A stretch of DNA of 64,000 nt. Origin: an uncultured Flavobacteriaceae bacterium. GTDB lineage: Bacteria; Bacteroidota; Bacteroidia; Flavobacteriales; Flavobacteriaceae. Both the position numbers and the translations under genes were made by a program. This document shows, in pieces, positions 9,274 to 18,743 of the stretch (position 1 is its first letter; the number at the start of each line of letters is the position of its first letter). Below the pieces are notes generated by a model. It was given only the letters and a program-made list of their open reading frames with translations. It was not told the DNA's origin and searched no databases. The DNA is taken from positions 62,001 to 126,000 of the forward strand of contig CANKYF010000010.1 in the NCBI GenBank assembly GCA_947487895.1, given 5' to 3'.

Positions 9274-9872
9274 AACGAAGAGACGCTCTAAAAAACATAG
9301 GACTATCTTTAGGTTATGCTACAGTTGCACCAAGCGTAATGAGTATTTTACAAAGCTGCACATCTGAAGCAGAAAAATGGACACCCCAGTTTTTATCTAT
9401 AGAGCAAGGAGACGTTGTAAAAAATCTAATAGATTTAATACTACCCGAAACAGAAACATTACCTGGAGCATTACAAGTTAACATCCCTGAGTTTATTGAC
9501 CTTCTAGCCTTTAAATCTTATGACACTGAGGATCAAACTAAATTTTTAGAAGAAATTGATGCAGTCGTTTCTGAATTAACAAAAAATAAAGAGCCACAAT
9601 TTACAATTCAAGATTTAAATACAGAAGATTACGTTAACATTTTAGACTCTTATTTAAAAACCAAACCTAATGACCGTCAACATTTTAATGCAGAGAAAAA
9701 ACTTATTTTCAAAGCACTTTATAAGTTAAGAAATCAAGCTGTATGGGCATATAAAAACTCAGAATATATAGGAGAAAAAGTACTTTCTTACAATCCCATT
9801 CCAGGAAAGCAAAAAGGCTGTATAAATGTTAATGAAGCCACCAAAGGCAAAGCATGGTCATTACAATCTTAA
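9270..9872 (+). CDS. Gluconate 2-dehydrogenase subunit 3 family protein, second copy
   Basis: A 200-residue protein with a twin-arginine start MKRRDALKNIGLSLGY and a lipobox-like ILQSC near residue 31. It is homologous to the small subunit at 6932-7558 (DLILPETETLPGALQVNIPEFIDLL; NSEYIGEKVLSYNPIPGKQKGC; C-terminal GKAWSL). Its start overlaps the stop of the second GMC gene by 4 bp, so the two are translationally coupled. It probably carries that GMC subunit through the Tat pore and may help pass electrons on. The two small subunits have diverged more than the two large subunits. Confidence 0.86.
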   Translation: MKRRDALKNIGLSLGYATVAPSVMSILQSCTSEAEKWTPQFLSIEQGDVVKNLIDLILPETETLPGALQVNIPEFIDLLAFKSYDTEDQTKFLEEIDAVVSELTKNKEPQFTIQDLNTEDYVNILDSYLKTKPNDRQHFNAEKKLIFKALYKLRNQAVWAYKNSEYIGEKVLSYNPIPGKQKGCINVNEATKGKAWSLQS

Positions 9873-9898
9873 ATCCATACTAATCAAAAAATTAAAAA

Positions 9899-10726
9899 AT
9901 GATCAAACTAAATACTTCTATAAAACTAATAATACTAATTACCATAAACTTGTGCTTAGTTAATTGCAAAAACAAGGAAAAAACAAATGATATCGTTCAA
10001 GAAAAAACACCGGAAAAACAATGGACAAAATTATTTAATAGTAAAGATCTTAATGATTGGGTTGTTAAAATAAAGGGATATCCTGCTGGAGTTAATCATA
10101 ACAATACGTTTATTGCAGAAGATGGTATTTTAAAAGTGAATTATGAAAAGTATCAAGACTCATTCAATAGTACATTTGGTCACATTTATTACAAAAAATC
10201 ATTTTCAAATTACCGCTTTAGAATGGATTACCGCTTTGTTGGAGAACAGTTATCAGATGGCGCGTCTTGGGCAACCAGAAATAGTGGTATTATGATCCAT
10301 TGCGAAGACCCAAATAAAATTGGTTTAGACCAAGATTTCCCTATTTCAATAGAAGTTCAACTTTTAGGTGGAAATGGCTCTGAAGAACGTACTACCGCTA
10401 ATTTATGTACACCAGGAACTAATGTTGAAATTAATAACGAATTAATAACCGAACATTGCATATCATCAAACTCTAAAACATTTCATGGAGAACAATGGGT
10501 ACACGCAGAAATAGAAGTTAGAAATGATTCCATCATTAAACACTTTATTAACGGTGAAGAAGTAATAAGCTATTCTAAACCACAATATGGTGGTAGCCAT
10601 ATTGATTATAATATTGACTATTGGAAAAGCCTTGAAGGACAACCTCTAAAAGAAGGTTACATTTCATTACAAAGCGAAAGCCATCCCATTGAATTTAAGA
10701 ACATTGAAATATTAGAACTAGAGTAA
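9899..10726 (+). CDS. DUF1080 (3-keto-disaccharide hydrolase family) lipoprotein
   Basis: A 275-residue protein. The signal peptide ends in LCLVNCKN, a lipobox with the cysteine near residue 24. The mature part starts with WTKLFNSKDLNDWVVK and contains GHIYYKKSFSNYRFRMDYRF and RNSGIMIH, then IEVQLLGG and HGEQWVHAEIEV, the concanavalin-like beta-sandwich of DUF1080 (now called 3-keto-disaccharide hydrolase). It follows the second small subunit by 26 bp in the same operon. In this context it would cleave the glycosidic bond of a sugar already oxidised by the GMC enzymes, outside the cytoplasm. The family is clear; activity on a particular 3-keto-glycoside is inference. Confidence 0.88.
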   Translation: MIKLNTSIKLIILITINLCLVNCKNKEKTNDIVQEKTPEKQWTKLFNSKDLNDWVVKIKGYPAGVNHNNTFIAEDGILKVNYEKYQDSFNSTFGHIYYKKSFSNYRFRMDYRFVGEQLSDGASWATRNSGIMIHCEDPNKIGLDQDFPISIEVQLLGGNGSEERTTANLCTPGTNVEINNELITEHCISSNSKTFHGEQWVHAEIEVRNDSIIKHFINGEEVISYSKPQYGGSHIDYNIDYWKSLEGQPLKEGYISLQSESHPIEFKNIEILELE

Positions 10727-10732
10727 AACAAA

Positions 10733-11104
10733 ATGGGTAAAACAAGAAAAATAGTTAATATAATTCTGTGTATTCTCTTTATTGCCTTTGCTATTTTACA
10801 ACTTAATGACCCTGATGGATGGTTGTGGTTTTTAATTTATTTTGTAGTAGCCTTAATTAGTATAATTGAAAATTTCAAAAAACTCCCTAAAACTTTTCTT
10901 TGGGTAGTTTTCTTTGGATTAGTTATCTATTCTGCATTTTATTTCTCATCATTAATAGACTTTTTAAAAACTGACAACAAAGAAGAAGTTTTTGGTGAGA
11001 TGGTATATGAGAAACCATATCTTGAAGGCACCAGAGAGTTTATAGGTTTAATATTAGCAGCATTAGCAATATTATATCATTTAAAAAGAAAACCTATTTC
11101 TTAG
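10733..11104 (+). CDS. TMEM220-like small membrane protein
   Basis: A 123-residue protein with four hydrophobic segments. The first segment ends in AILQLNDPDGWLWFLIYF; the QLNDPD motif is characteristic of the transmembrane protein 220 family. It starts 6 bp after the DUF1080 gene, so it is cotranscribed with the dehydrogenase genes. Its function is not known; placement suggests a membrane component of electron transfer or transport in this pathway, but nothing in the sequence shows a cofactor site. Confidence 0.72.
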   Translation: MGKTRKIVNIILCILFIAFAILQLNDPDGWLWFLIYFVVALISIIENFKKLPKTFLWVVFFGLVIYSAFYFSSLIDFLKTDNKEEVFGEMVYEKPYLEGTREFIGLILAALAILYHLKRKPIS

Positions 11105-11192
11105 AAAATTTCTAATCGCAAAATCTCTCGTAAAATTTACACTTATTTTCGCAGCTCTTAGCCGCCAACTTTAATAGCGTTACATACTAAAC

Positions 11193-14027
11193 ATGAAACA
11201 TTTTAGCAAAAATCTGCTTTTTATTTTCTTAATCATGTTTTGCCATACTTTGTTTGGGCAAACATCTATAAAAGGATATATTCTTGATTTTAACAACACT
11301 CCAATTGAAGGCACCAATATTTTACTAAAACCAACTAATAAAACAACTAGCAGTAATACTAATGGAGAATTTATGTTTCAAAATGTACCTGAAGGTGAAT
11401 ATACGTTAACAATTTCTTCTTTAGGCTTTAAAACTCAAACCATAACAATAACCTCTAGTGAAGAAAAAACATTTTCTATTACACTTGAAGAAGACTTATT
11501 AAACCTTCAAACTGTTATTGTTACAGGAACTTTTAATCCAGTTAAAAACATTAAGTCTTCAACATCTGTAAGTACATTAACATCAAAAGATATTCAAAGA
11601 AATTTCCCAAGAGGAACCGCCAATTTATTACAAAATGTGGCAGGTACTTTTACAGATGCATCAGCAGGTGAAGTTTTTACAAGAGTTTACACCAGAGGTA
11701 TTTCGGCTTCCGCCGAAGATGATATGGGCTGGTATTATGTTTCTCTTCAAGAAGATGGGCTTCCTGTGAGTTTAATTCAGCATTCTTATAATTCGCCAGA
11801 CTTGTTTCATAGAACCGATTTAACAACCAAAAAACTAGAAACAATAAGAGGCGGAAGTTCATCCATAACCGCTATGAATGCTCCCGGAGGTATTTATAAC
11901 TTCATATCTCATAACGTGTATCAAAATTTTAATGGTGAAGCACAAGTAACACAGGGGTTTCAAGGAAATAACAACAATCCTTTATATAGAATTGACACTA
12001 ATATTGGTGGTCCGCTTCAAAATAACTGGTATTTTAATGTTGGCGGACATTATAGAAAAGATGATGGCGCTAGAAATAACGACTTTACTTTTAGCAAGGG
12101 AGGACAATTAAAATTCAATTTTATAAAAACCAACGCTAATGGGTATTTTAAATTCTATGGAAAGTATTTAAATGATCGAACAAATAGATACACAGGGGTA
12201 GCCGCTACAAATTGGAATGCCCCAACAGCAGCTTTTGGTCAAGATTTTAATTCTACCTCACTTTTAATGCCTTCTTTTAATGTTAATATTCCAGATGGAA
12301 GAAACATTAACAAAACCAATACATTTAACCCAACTAATGGTGTACATGCCAAAGACTTTGCTTTAGGCCTTGATCTCTCTCAACAACTTGGCAATCAATG
12401 GACTTTAAGAAATAATCTAAAATTCTCAACCAAAAATGCCAATTGGCAAACGTCAATAAGCAATGCTTTTGTTTCACTTAACGACCCTACAGCATATCTA
12501 ATTAGTGATATTACCGCTTTTTCTAGAGCAGATGCGCCTCTCCCATTTGGACAAGTAATTTTTAGAGACGTTCTATCTAATTCTGAAATTGCCAGAATAG
12601 ACAATAGTGGCTTATTTGGCGGTAACCCATTTCAATATCTAACAAATGGTTCTTTACCAAATGATGCCATAATGGGAACCTCAGCATGGTATAAAGATAT
12701 AGATGCAAACGAATGGATGCAACAGCTTTCTATTAACAAACAAATAGAACAACATAACGTAACCTTAGGTTTTTCTAGCGGTCTATCAAACACATCTTAT
12801 TTTGGACAAGGCTCTTTTGGATACGCAACTTACGAACCAAATCCAAGGATGTTACAGGTTACTTTAGAAAACCCAAATCAACCAATTCTAAATATTTCTG
12901 ATGAAAATGGTGTTAGCAATTATGGTGGATTATTCTATGTAAATACTGAAGCTAACATAACTCAATTAGCCACTTTTATAAATGACAGATGGCAATTAAA
13001 CAACAACTTACATCTAGACATAGGTTTAAGATATGAAAGTATAAAGCATAAAGGCAATAAAGACAGATTTGCGCCTTTGGGATTACCTGGTGGTGTAGAC
13101 GGAAATGAAAATACAATTTATGATAATGGAATAATAGGTTCAACTGGAGAAAAAGACTTTTTCAATTACACATATAGCTATGTTTCTTATTCTGTAGGAA
13201 TTAATTATAGTTTCAATAAAAATTCTGCTATTTTCTCTAGGCTTTCCAAAGGACATAAGGCACCAGAATTAAATTATTACTTTGATAATTTTAGAAACGT
13301 TCCTATCAACTCTAAAGGTGAAATTCAAAAAATTAATCAGTTTGAACTAGGGTTAAAATGGAGCTCAAAAATTATTTCTTTTACTGGGACTGCCTTTTGG
13401 AGTAGACTTAAAGATATAGGCACATCAAATTTTGAATTTGATGACAATTCTGGAGGTATTTTTTACACGCCTATTCAATTTAATGCCTCTAGAACTATTG
13501 GATTTGAATGGGAAAGTGTTTTAAAAGCTACTAATCAATTATCATTTGAGTTTAACGGTGTAATTCAAGATCCTAAAGCAACCAAATGGAAAGTATATGA
13601 TGCAGCTGGCACTATTGAAACTGATGACGATGTTATTCATGATTTTTCAGGAAACCAGCTTGCTTTCAACCCTAAAGCCATGTTTAATTTAGGTAGCTTT
13701 TATCAAAACAAAAAGCTTTCGGCGTTTCTGAAATGGCAATTTATGGGTAAAAGAGAAGGCAATGTATCAAACGGATTTCAACTTGATGCTTATAGCTCAT
13801 TTACAACTGGTTTAGGCTATAAAATTTCTAAAAACTTATCTGCGAACGTAGTGGTGAATAACCTTTTTAATTCTGAAGGTTTAGCCAACTTTTTTGGAGC
13901 TAATACTTTTGGAGCAAGCGGAAGCGCAGCTACACCTGAATTTATTCAAGCAAACCCTGACGCCAGTTTTATAGTTGTACCTATTTTACCTAGAAGTTCT
14001 TTAATAAGACTGAACTATATTTTCTAA
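11193..14027 (+). CDS. TonB-dependent receptor with carboxypeptidase-like N-domain
   Basis: A 944-residue outer-membrane protein. The signal peptide ends at TLFGQ (about residue 23), then a carboxypeptidase regulatory-like domain (GYILDFNNTPIEGTNILL, SLGFKTQTITI) to about residue 105, the plug domain (TVIVTGTF, RNFPRGTANLLQNVAG, IRGGSSSITAMNAPGG) and a 22-strand-type barrel ending in the aromatic RLNYIF. There is no SusD gene next to it, so this is not a standard Sus pair; single receptors of this form often take iron chelates or small sugars. It follows the membrane protein by 88 bp and ends in a strong terminator. Uptake of the pathway's glycoside is an inference from position. Confidence 0.88.
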   Translation: MKHFSKNLLFIFLIMFCHTLFGQTSIKGYILDFNNTPIEGTNILLKPTNKTTSSNTNGEFMFQNVPEGEYTLTISSLGFKTQTITITSSEEKTFSITLEEDLLNLQTVIVTGTFNPVKNIKSSTSVSTLTSKDIQRNFPRGTANLLQNVAGTFTDASAGEVFTRVYTRGISASAEDDMGWYYVSLQEDGLPVSLIQHSYNSPDLFHRTDLTTKKLETIRGGSSSITAMNAPGGIYNFISHNVYQNFNGEAQVTQGFQGNNNNPLYRIDTNIGGPLQNNWYFNVGGHYRKDDGARNNDFTFSKGGQLKFNFIKTNANGYFKFYGKYLNDRTNRYTGVAATNWNAPTAAFGQDFNSTSLLMPSFNVNIPDGRNINKTNTFNPTNGVHAKDFALGLDLSQQLGNQWTLRNNLKFSTKNANWQTSISNAFVSLNDPTAYLISDITAFSRADAPLPFGQVIFRDVLSNSEIARIDNSGLFGGNPFQYLTNGSLPNDAIMGTSAWYKDIDANEWMQQLSINKQIEQHNVTLGFSSGLSNTSYFGQGSFGYATYEPNPRMLQVTLENPNQPILNISDENGVSNYGGLFYVNTEANITQLATFINDRWQLNNNLHLDIGLRYESIKHKGNKDRFAPLGLPGGVDGNENTIYDNGIIGSTGEKDFFNYTYSYVSYSVGINYSFNKNSAIFSRLSKGHKAPELNYYFDNFRNVPINSKGEIQKINQFELGLKWSSKIISFTGTAFWSRLKDIGTSNFEFDDNSGGIFYTPIQFNASRTIGFEWESVLKATNQLSFEFNGVIQDPKATKWKVYDAAGTIETDDDVIHDFSGNQLAFNPKAMFNLGSFYQNKKLSAFLKWQFMGKREGNVSNGFQLDAYSSFTTGLGYKISKNLSANVVVNNLFNSEGLANFFGANTFGASGSAATPEFIQANPDASFIVVPILPRSSLIRLNYIF

Positions 14028-14036
14028 CAGAAATAC

Positions 14037-14062
14037 AAAAAGCAGCCCAAAGCTGCTTTTTA
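14037..14062. terminator. Intrinsic terminator after the TonB receptor
   Basis: A 9-bp stem (14038-14046 with 14052-14060, core AGCAGC/GCTGCT) with a 5-base loop, followed by T residues on the plus strand and preceded by A residues. It ends the plus-strand cluster and may also serve the convergent cytochrome gene. Confidence 0.75.
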
Positions 14063-14089
14063 TTAGTATATTATATTTATAACTGATTG

Positions 14090-14500
14090 TTATTTTAAAG
14101 AATTAATCCATCTAGCTATTTGAAACGCATCTCCTTTTGGCACTTGTGGTAAAGCCAACATTGGCACTTTATACTCTGGCCAGTTTTCAGGTTCAGGCTT
14201 ATAAATTAATTCTACAATTCTTTTGTCTTCATAATTGCGCTTGGCAATGTCTTTATAAGATGGTCCAATAAGTTTTTCATCTTTTTTGTGACATGCAACA
14301 CATGTATTTTTAGCCAACAATGGCGCCACTTCTTTATCTGTTAATACTTCTACAGCGGGTGCTTCTTTTACTTCGCTTTTGTTTGTTGCAGATTCTTTTT
14401 CATATGAAAACGACTCTTTTTCTTTTTTCTTTTCTCCTCCGCAGCTCATCAAAACTACTGTAGCAAAAACTGTCGTTAATACACTCTTAAATGTTTTCAT
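14090..14500 (-). CDS. Lipoprotein c-type cytochrome
   Basis: A 136-residue protein. The signal peptide ends in VLMSCGG with the lipobox cysteine at residue 20. A charged linker is followed by a single haem-binding CVACH (residues 67-71) and LIGPSYKDIAKR, typical of small cytochrome c domains; Met114 in KVPMLALPQVP is the probable sixth ligand. It would be anchored in the periplasm or on the outer membrane. It is convergent with the GMC operon and is a plausible electron acceptor for the GMC dehydrogenases; the same type of small cytochrome is often found near such genes. The partnership is inferred. Confidence 0.85.
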   Translation of the reverse strand: MKTFKSVLTTVFATVVLMSCGGEKKKEKESFSYEKESATNKSEVKEAPAVEVLTDKEVAPLLAKNTCVACHKKDEKLIGPSYKDIAKRNYEDKRIVELIYKPEPENWPEYKVPMLALPQVPKGDAFQIARWINSLK

Positions 14501-14718
14501 TTTTAATAAATTATTTTCTAAGTCTAATATAGTTTACTGGTCTAAAATACGGCAAAAAAAGCAACTTTCAATCTTCAATTTTATTTTTTACTCATCATTA
14601 TTTCTACATAAAGACTATACAATTAATTCATCATCAAACTCTATTGAAATAAATCATTAAGACAGATCAACTACTCTTAAAAAATAATTCTTTACACCAA
14701 TTTATTTCACAATTGAGC

Positions 14719-14758
14719 AAAAAAAAGCTACCGATATTTTATAAAAAATACCAGCAGC
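14719..14758 (-). terminator. Intrinsic terminator of the ilv operon
   Basis: On the minus strand GCTGCTGGTATTTT (from 14758) can pair with AAAATATCGGTAGC (to 14727), with three G-U pairs, and is followed by seven T residues. It lies 31 bp after the ilvC stop codon and closes the ilvDBNC operon. Confidence 0.7.
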
Positions 14759-14788
14759 CGAATTAGTGATTATTTAGTTTAGTTAGTT

Positions 14789-16264
14789 TTAAACTATAGG
14801 CTTCATAGCCGTCATTGAAGATCTTAAGAATCTACCAATTTTTTCAACTGGATGATTTCTTAAAGTTTCATTGATCTCAATTAGCTTAGCATTATCAACA
14901 CCTTCTCCATTATCTTTTGCATAAGCTTTACCAATAACATCTGTATCGATAGTTTTCATAAAATCTGTTAATAAAGGCTTACAAGCATGATCAAATAAAT
15001 AACATCCGTACTCAGCAGTATCAGAGATTACACGGTTCATTTCATATAATTTCTTTCTTGCAATTGTATTTGCAATTAATGGCGTTTCATGTAATGATTC
15101 ATAGTAAGCAGACTCATCAATAATTCCAGATTCAGTCATAGCTTCAAAAGCCAACTCAACACCTGCACGTACAAATGCTACCATTAACACACCATTATCA
15201 TAATATTCTTGCTCTGAAATTTCAACATCTCCAGCTGGTGTTTTTTCAAAATTAGTTTCAGCAGTAGCTGCTCTCCATCCTAATAAGTTAGCATCACCAT
15301 TAGCCCAGTCTGCCATCATATCTCTTGAGAACACACCTTCCATGATGTCATCCATATGCTTTTGGAATAACGGACGCATGATATCTTTTAATTCTTCAGA
15401 TAGTTCAAACGCTTTAATCTTAGCAGCATTAGAAAGTCTATCCATCATGTTAGTAATACCTCCGTATTTTAAACCTTCGGTTACAGTTTCCCATCCATAT
15501 TGAATTAATTTAGAAGCATATCCTGCATCAATTCCTTGTTCTACCATTTTATCAAAACATAAAATAGATCCAGTTTGTAGCAACCCACAAAGAATAGTTT
15601 GCTCTCCCATTAAATCACTCTTAACCTCAGCAACAAAAGAAGACTCTAAAACACCTGCTCTATCACCACCTGTTGCAACCGCATAAGCTTTAGCTTGTGC
15701 TAAACCTTTTCCTTCTGGATCATTTTCTGGGTGAACAGCAATAAGTGTTGGCACACCAAATCCTCTTTTATACTCTTCACGAACCTCAGAACCTGGAGAC
15801 TTAGGCGCACACATAATTACAGTTAAATCTTCACGAACTTGCATTCCTTCTTCAACAATATTAAAACCATGAGAATACGCTAATGTTGCTCCATTTTTCA
15901 TTAATGGCATAACCGCTTTCACAACATTAGTATGTTGCTTGTCTGGTGTAAGATTTAAAACTAAATCTGCAGTTGGAATTAATTCATCATAAGTACCAAC
16001 ATTAAATCCATTTTCTGAAGCATTAACAAAAGATGCTCTTTTTTCTTTAATAGCTGCTTCACGTAACGTATAAGAAATATCTAATCCAGAATCTCTCATA
16101 TTTAACCCTTGGTTTAACCCTTGAGCTCCACAACCTACTATTACTATTTTTTTGTCTTTTAATGCTTCTACACCGTCTGTAAACTCAGATGCATCCATGA
16201 ATCTACATTTAGACAACTGGTCTAATTTACCTGCTAATGTAAGTGTGTTAAAATAATTTTCCAT
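14789..16264 (-). CDS. ilvC: Ketol-acid reductoisomerase (class II, long form)
   Basis: A 491-residue enzyme that converts 2-acetolactate or 2-aceto-2-hydroxybutyrate to the dihydroxy acids of the valine and isoleucine pathways with NADPH and Mg2+. The Rossmann motif GCGAQG is at 44-49, then [16 protein letters not shown] and [21 protein letters not shown]. The length matches the long E. coli-type enzyme with a doubled C-terminal knotted domain, not the ~330-residue short form. It is the last gene of the ilvDBNC operon, 67 bp after ilvN, and is followed by an intrinsic terminator. Confidence 0.97.
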   Translation of the reverse strand: MENYFNTLTLAGKLDQLSKCRFMDASEFTDGVEALKDKKIVIVGCGAQGLNQGLNMRDSGLDISYTLREAAIKEKRASFVNASENGFNVGTYDELIPTADLVLNLTPDKQHTNVVKAVMPLMKNGATLAYSHGFNIVEEGMQVREDLTVIMCAPKSPGSEVREEYKRGFGVPTLIAVHPENDPEGKGLAQAKAYAVATGGDRAGVLESSFVAEVKSDLMGEQTILCGLLQTGSILCFDKMVEQGIDAGYASKLIQYGWETVTEGLKYGGITNMMDRLSNAAKIKAFELSEELKDIMRPLFQKHMDDIMEGVFSRDMMADWANGDANLLGWRAATAETNFEKTPAGDVEISEQEYYDNGVLMVAFVRAGVELAFEAMTESGIIDESAYYESLHETPLIANTIARKKLYEMNRVISDTAEYGCYLFDHACKPLLTDFMKTIDTDVIGKAYAKDNGEGVDNAKLIEINETLRNHPVEKIGRFLRSSMTAMKPIV

Positions 16265-16331
16265 TTGTAATATTCTTGTTTTAATACTTGGTTTACACCA
16301 TTAAAGGTGCTTGTTTAATTTATAGTTATTA

Positions 16332-16862
16332 TTATTTTTTAACAGCGTCTAACAACTCTGTAACTTTCATTTCGTCTTTAGTAACGGCAATTCTTCCAGA
16401 ACGCACAAATTGCATGATCCCAAAAGCATTTAAATCTCTTCGTAGAGCTTCAATCTCATGGCGTCTTCCTGATTTTTCTAATACAAAGAATTCTTTGTTA
16501 ACCGTTACAATTCTGGTATCACTTTCTTTAATGATATTCTGAATTTGAGGTTCTTCAAATAACAATTCAGACTTAATTTTAAACATACATGATTCAGTAA
16601 AAATAGTTTCATCATCTGTATGATAATAAGCCTTAATGACTTCAACTTGTTTTTCTATTTGTCCAACTATTTTTTTAGCTTGAGTTTCACTCATGTTAAC
16701 AACAATTACAAACCTATTTACATTTTCAATTTCAGATTGTGATGTCGTTAAACTTTCTATATTGATATGTCTACGCTGAAAAATAGCTGAAATACGATTT
16801 AATAAACCAATATTGTTTTCGGTATAAATTGAAATCGTCAATGTTTTTATTTCTTCGTTCAT
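16332..16862 (-). CDS. ilvN: Acetolactate synthase small (regulatory) subunit
   Basis: A 176-residue protein with an N-terminal ACT domain (LTISIYTENNIGLLNRISAIFQRRHINIESL, quoted here only as its start and end: LTISIYTENNIG and RHINIESL) and the small-subunit C-terminal domain (VEVIKAYYHTDD, EIEALRRDLNAFGIMQFVRSGRIAV). It binds the catalytic subunit, raises its activity and confers valine feedback inhibition in known systems. It lies 101 bp after ilvB, a rather wide gap for the operon, and 67 bp before ilvC. Confidence 0.95.
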   Translation of the reverse strand: MNEEIKTLTISIYTENNIGLLNRISAIFQRRHINIESLTTSQSEIENVNRFVIVVNMSETQAKKIVGQIEKQVEVIKAYYHTDDETIFTESCMFKIKSELLFEEPQIQNIIKESDTRIVTVNKEFFVLEKSGRRHEIEALRRDLNAFGIMQFVRSGRIAVTKDEMKVTELLDAVKK

Positions 16863-16963
16863 TTCTTAAAAATATATTAGAAAAAAGATGAAAGATTTTG
16901 AAATTATAATCCTCTTTCTAGTTATACCATCTTTAGTCTTTGTTCTATATTCTAAACTCTTTA

Positions 16964-18700
16964 TTAACTTAATCTTACATCTGATACAGAAGCACCCGCC
17001 GGAATCATTGGAAATACATTATCTTCTTTTTCCACACAAACTTCTAAGAAGTATGATGAATCTGAAGCAATCATTTCTTTAACAACATCTGCCAATTCCT
17101 CGCGTTTTGTAACGCGTTTAGCATCTATGTGATATCCTTTAGCAATAGTTACAAAATCTGGATTAGTCATTTCTGTAGACGCATAACGCTTATCGAAAAA
17201 CAATTGTTGCCACTGACGTACCATCCCTAGAAACTCATTGTTTAATACCACAATCTTAACTGGTACTTTTTGCTGAAAAATGGTACCTAACTCTTGAATA
17301 TTCATTTGATAACCACCATCTCCAATAATAGCAACAACTTCTCTATCTGGAGCCGCCATTTTAGCGCCAATTGCAGCTGGTAAAGCAAACCCCATTGTTC
17401 CCAGACCACCAGATGTGATATTACTTTTAGTAATATTAAAATCCGCATATCTACAGGCTATCATTTGATGTTGACCAACATCAGACACTATTGCTGCATT
17501 ACCTTTTGTTTGCGTATTAATTTCTCTAAGCACCTCACCCATAGTAAGACCTTCCTTTTCAGGAAGTATGTCTCCTTTAATGACTTGCTCAAATTCAACT
17601 TTATATAATTCTTTAAACTCTTGAAGCCAACTTTCATGAGAATTAGCTTCTAATTCATTTAATAACAACGCTAAGCTTTCTTTTGCATTCCCAAGAACTG
17701 CTACATCTGTTTTTACGTTTTTATCTATCTCAGCAGGATCAATATCAAAATGAATGATTTTAGCTTGTTTAGCATACGTATTTAAGTCTCCTGTAACACG
17801 ATCATCAAAACGCATTCCTATGGCAATTAACACATCACACTCATTGGTTAATTTGTTAGGTGCATAGTTACCATGCATACCAACCATACCAACATTTAAT
17901 GGATGTGACGTTGGAATTGCTGAAGCTCCTAAAATTGTCCAAGACGCAGGCACTCCAGATTTTTCAATCACAGTCTTAAGTTCTTCTTCTGCCTCGCCTA
18001 GAATAACCCCTTGACCCCAAACTATGAATGGTTTTTTGGCATTATTAATTAATTCTGCCGCAGCTTTTACAGATTCTATATTAGTTTTTGGTACTGGGTT
18101 ATAACTTCTTACTCCTGTACATTTTTCATATTTAAAATCAAACTCTTGAAGCTGAGCATCTTTAGTAATATCTATTAAAACAGGTCCTGGCCTACCGCTT
18201 TTTGCTAAATAAAAAGCTTTAGCTATAACTTCAGGGATATCCTCTGCTTTAGTTACTTGATGATTCCATTTTGTTACAGGTGTAGATATACCTACTATGT
18301 CTGTTTCTTGAAATGCATCACTACCTAACAAATGAGAAAACACTTGTCCAGTAATACATACTAAAGGTGTAGAGTCAATTTGCGCATCTGCAATACCAGT
18401 CACTAAATTAGTTGCTCCTGGTCCAGAAGTTGCCATAGCGACACCTACTTTACCAGAAATTCTTGCATACCCTTGAGCTGCATGAGCTGCTCCCTGTTCA
18501 TGACGTGTTAACACGTGATGAATTTTATCTTGGTATTTAAATAATTCATCATAAACTGGCATTATTGCACCTCCAGGATACCCATAAAGAATGTCTACGC
18601 CTTCAGCTATTAAACATCTAATAATAGCTTCACAACCTGTGATACGCTCAGTTTTTATAGCGTTTGTTTTATTTTGTTCAATTGTTTGTGTTTCCTTCAT
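16964..18700 (-). CDS. ilvB: Acetolactate synthase large (catalytic) subunit
   Basis: A 578-residue thiamine-diphosphate enzyme. The N-terminal domain has GYPGGAIMPVYD and TRHEQGAAHAAQGYAR with the catalytic Glu68. The middle FAD-type domain is present, and the C-terminal cofactor domain shows GDGGYQMNIQELGT and NNEFLGMVRQWQ. Length and order are those of AHAS catalytic subunits. It condenses pyruvate with pyruvate or 2-oxobutyrate, the first common step to valine, leucine and isoleucine. It is 43 bp after ilvD in the operon. Confidence 0.96.
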   Translation of the reverse strand: MKETQTIEQNKTNAIKTERITGCEAIIRCLIAEGVDILYGYPGGAIMPVYDELFKYQDKIHHVLTRHEQGAAHAAQGYARISGKVGVAMATSGPGATNLVTGIADAQIDSTPLVCITGQVFSHLLGSDAFQETDIVGISTPVTKWNHQVTKAEDIPEVIAKAFYLAKSGRPGPVLIDITKDAQLQEFDFKYEKCTGVRSYNPVPKTNIESVKAAAELINNAKKPFIVWGQGVILGEAEEELKTVIEKSGVPASWTILGASAIPTSHPLNVGMVGMHGNYAPNKLTNECDVLIAIGMRFDDRVTGDLNTYAKQAKIIHFDIDPAEIDKNVKTDVAVLGNAKESLALLLNELEANSHESWLQEFKELYKVEFEQVIKGDILPEKEGLTMGEVLREINTQTKGNAAIVSDVGQHQMIACRYADFNITKSNITSGGLGTMGFALPAAIGAKMAAPDREVVAIIGDGGYQMNIQELGTIFQQKVPVKIVVLNNEFLGMVRQWQQLFFDKRYASTEMTNPDFVTIAKGYHIDAKRVTKREELADVVKEMIASDSSYFLEVCVEKEDNVFPMIPAGASVSDVRLS

Positions 18701-18743
18701 AATCTTAACTTATGGTTAGAAAGATGTCTGCTTTCACAGAAAT

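Noticed and set aside
11193-14027. Sus-type polysaccharide utilisation locus
   Set aside because: No SusD-like gene or glycoside hydrolase accompanies either TonB receptor in the window.
16863-16963. Small reading frame in the ilvB-ilvN gap
   Set aside because: It is on the opposite strand, overlaps ilvB, and shows no start context or recognisable protein.
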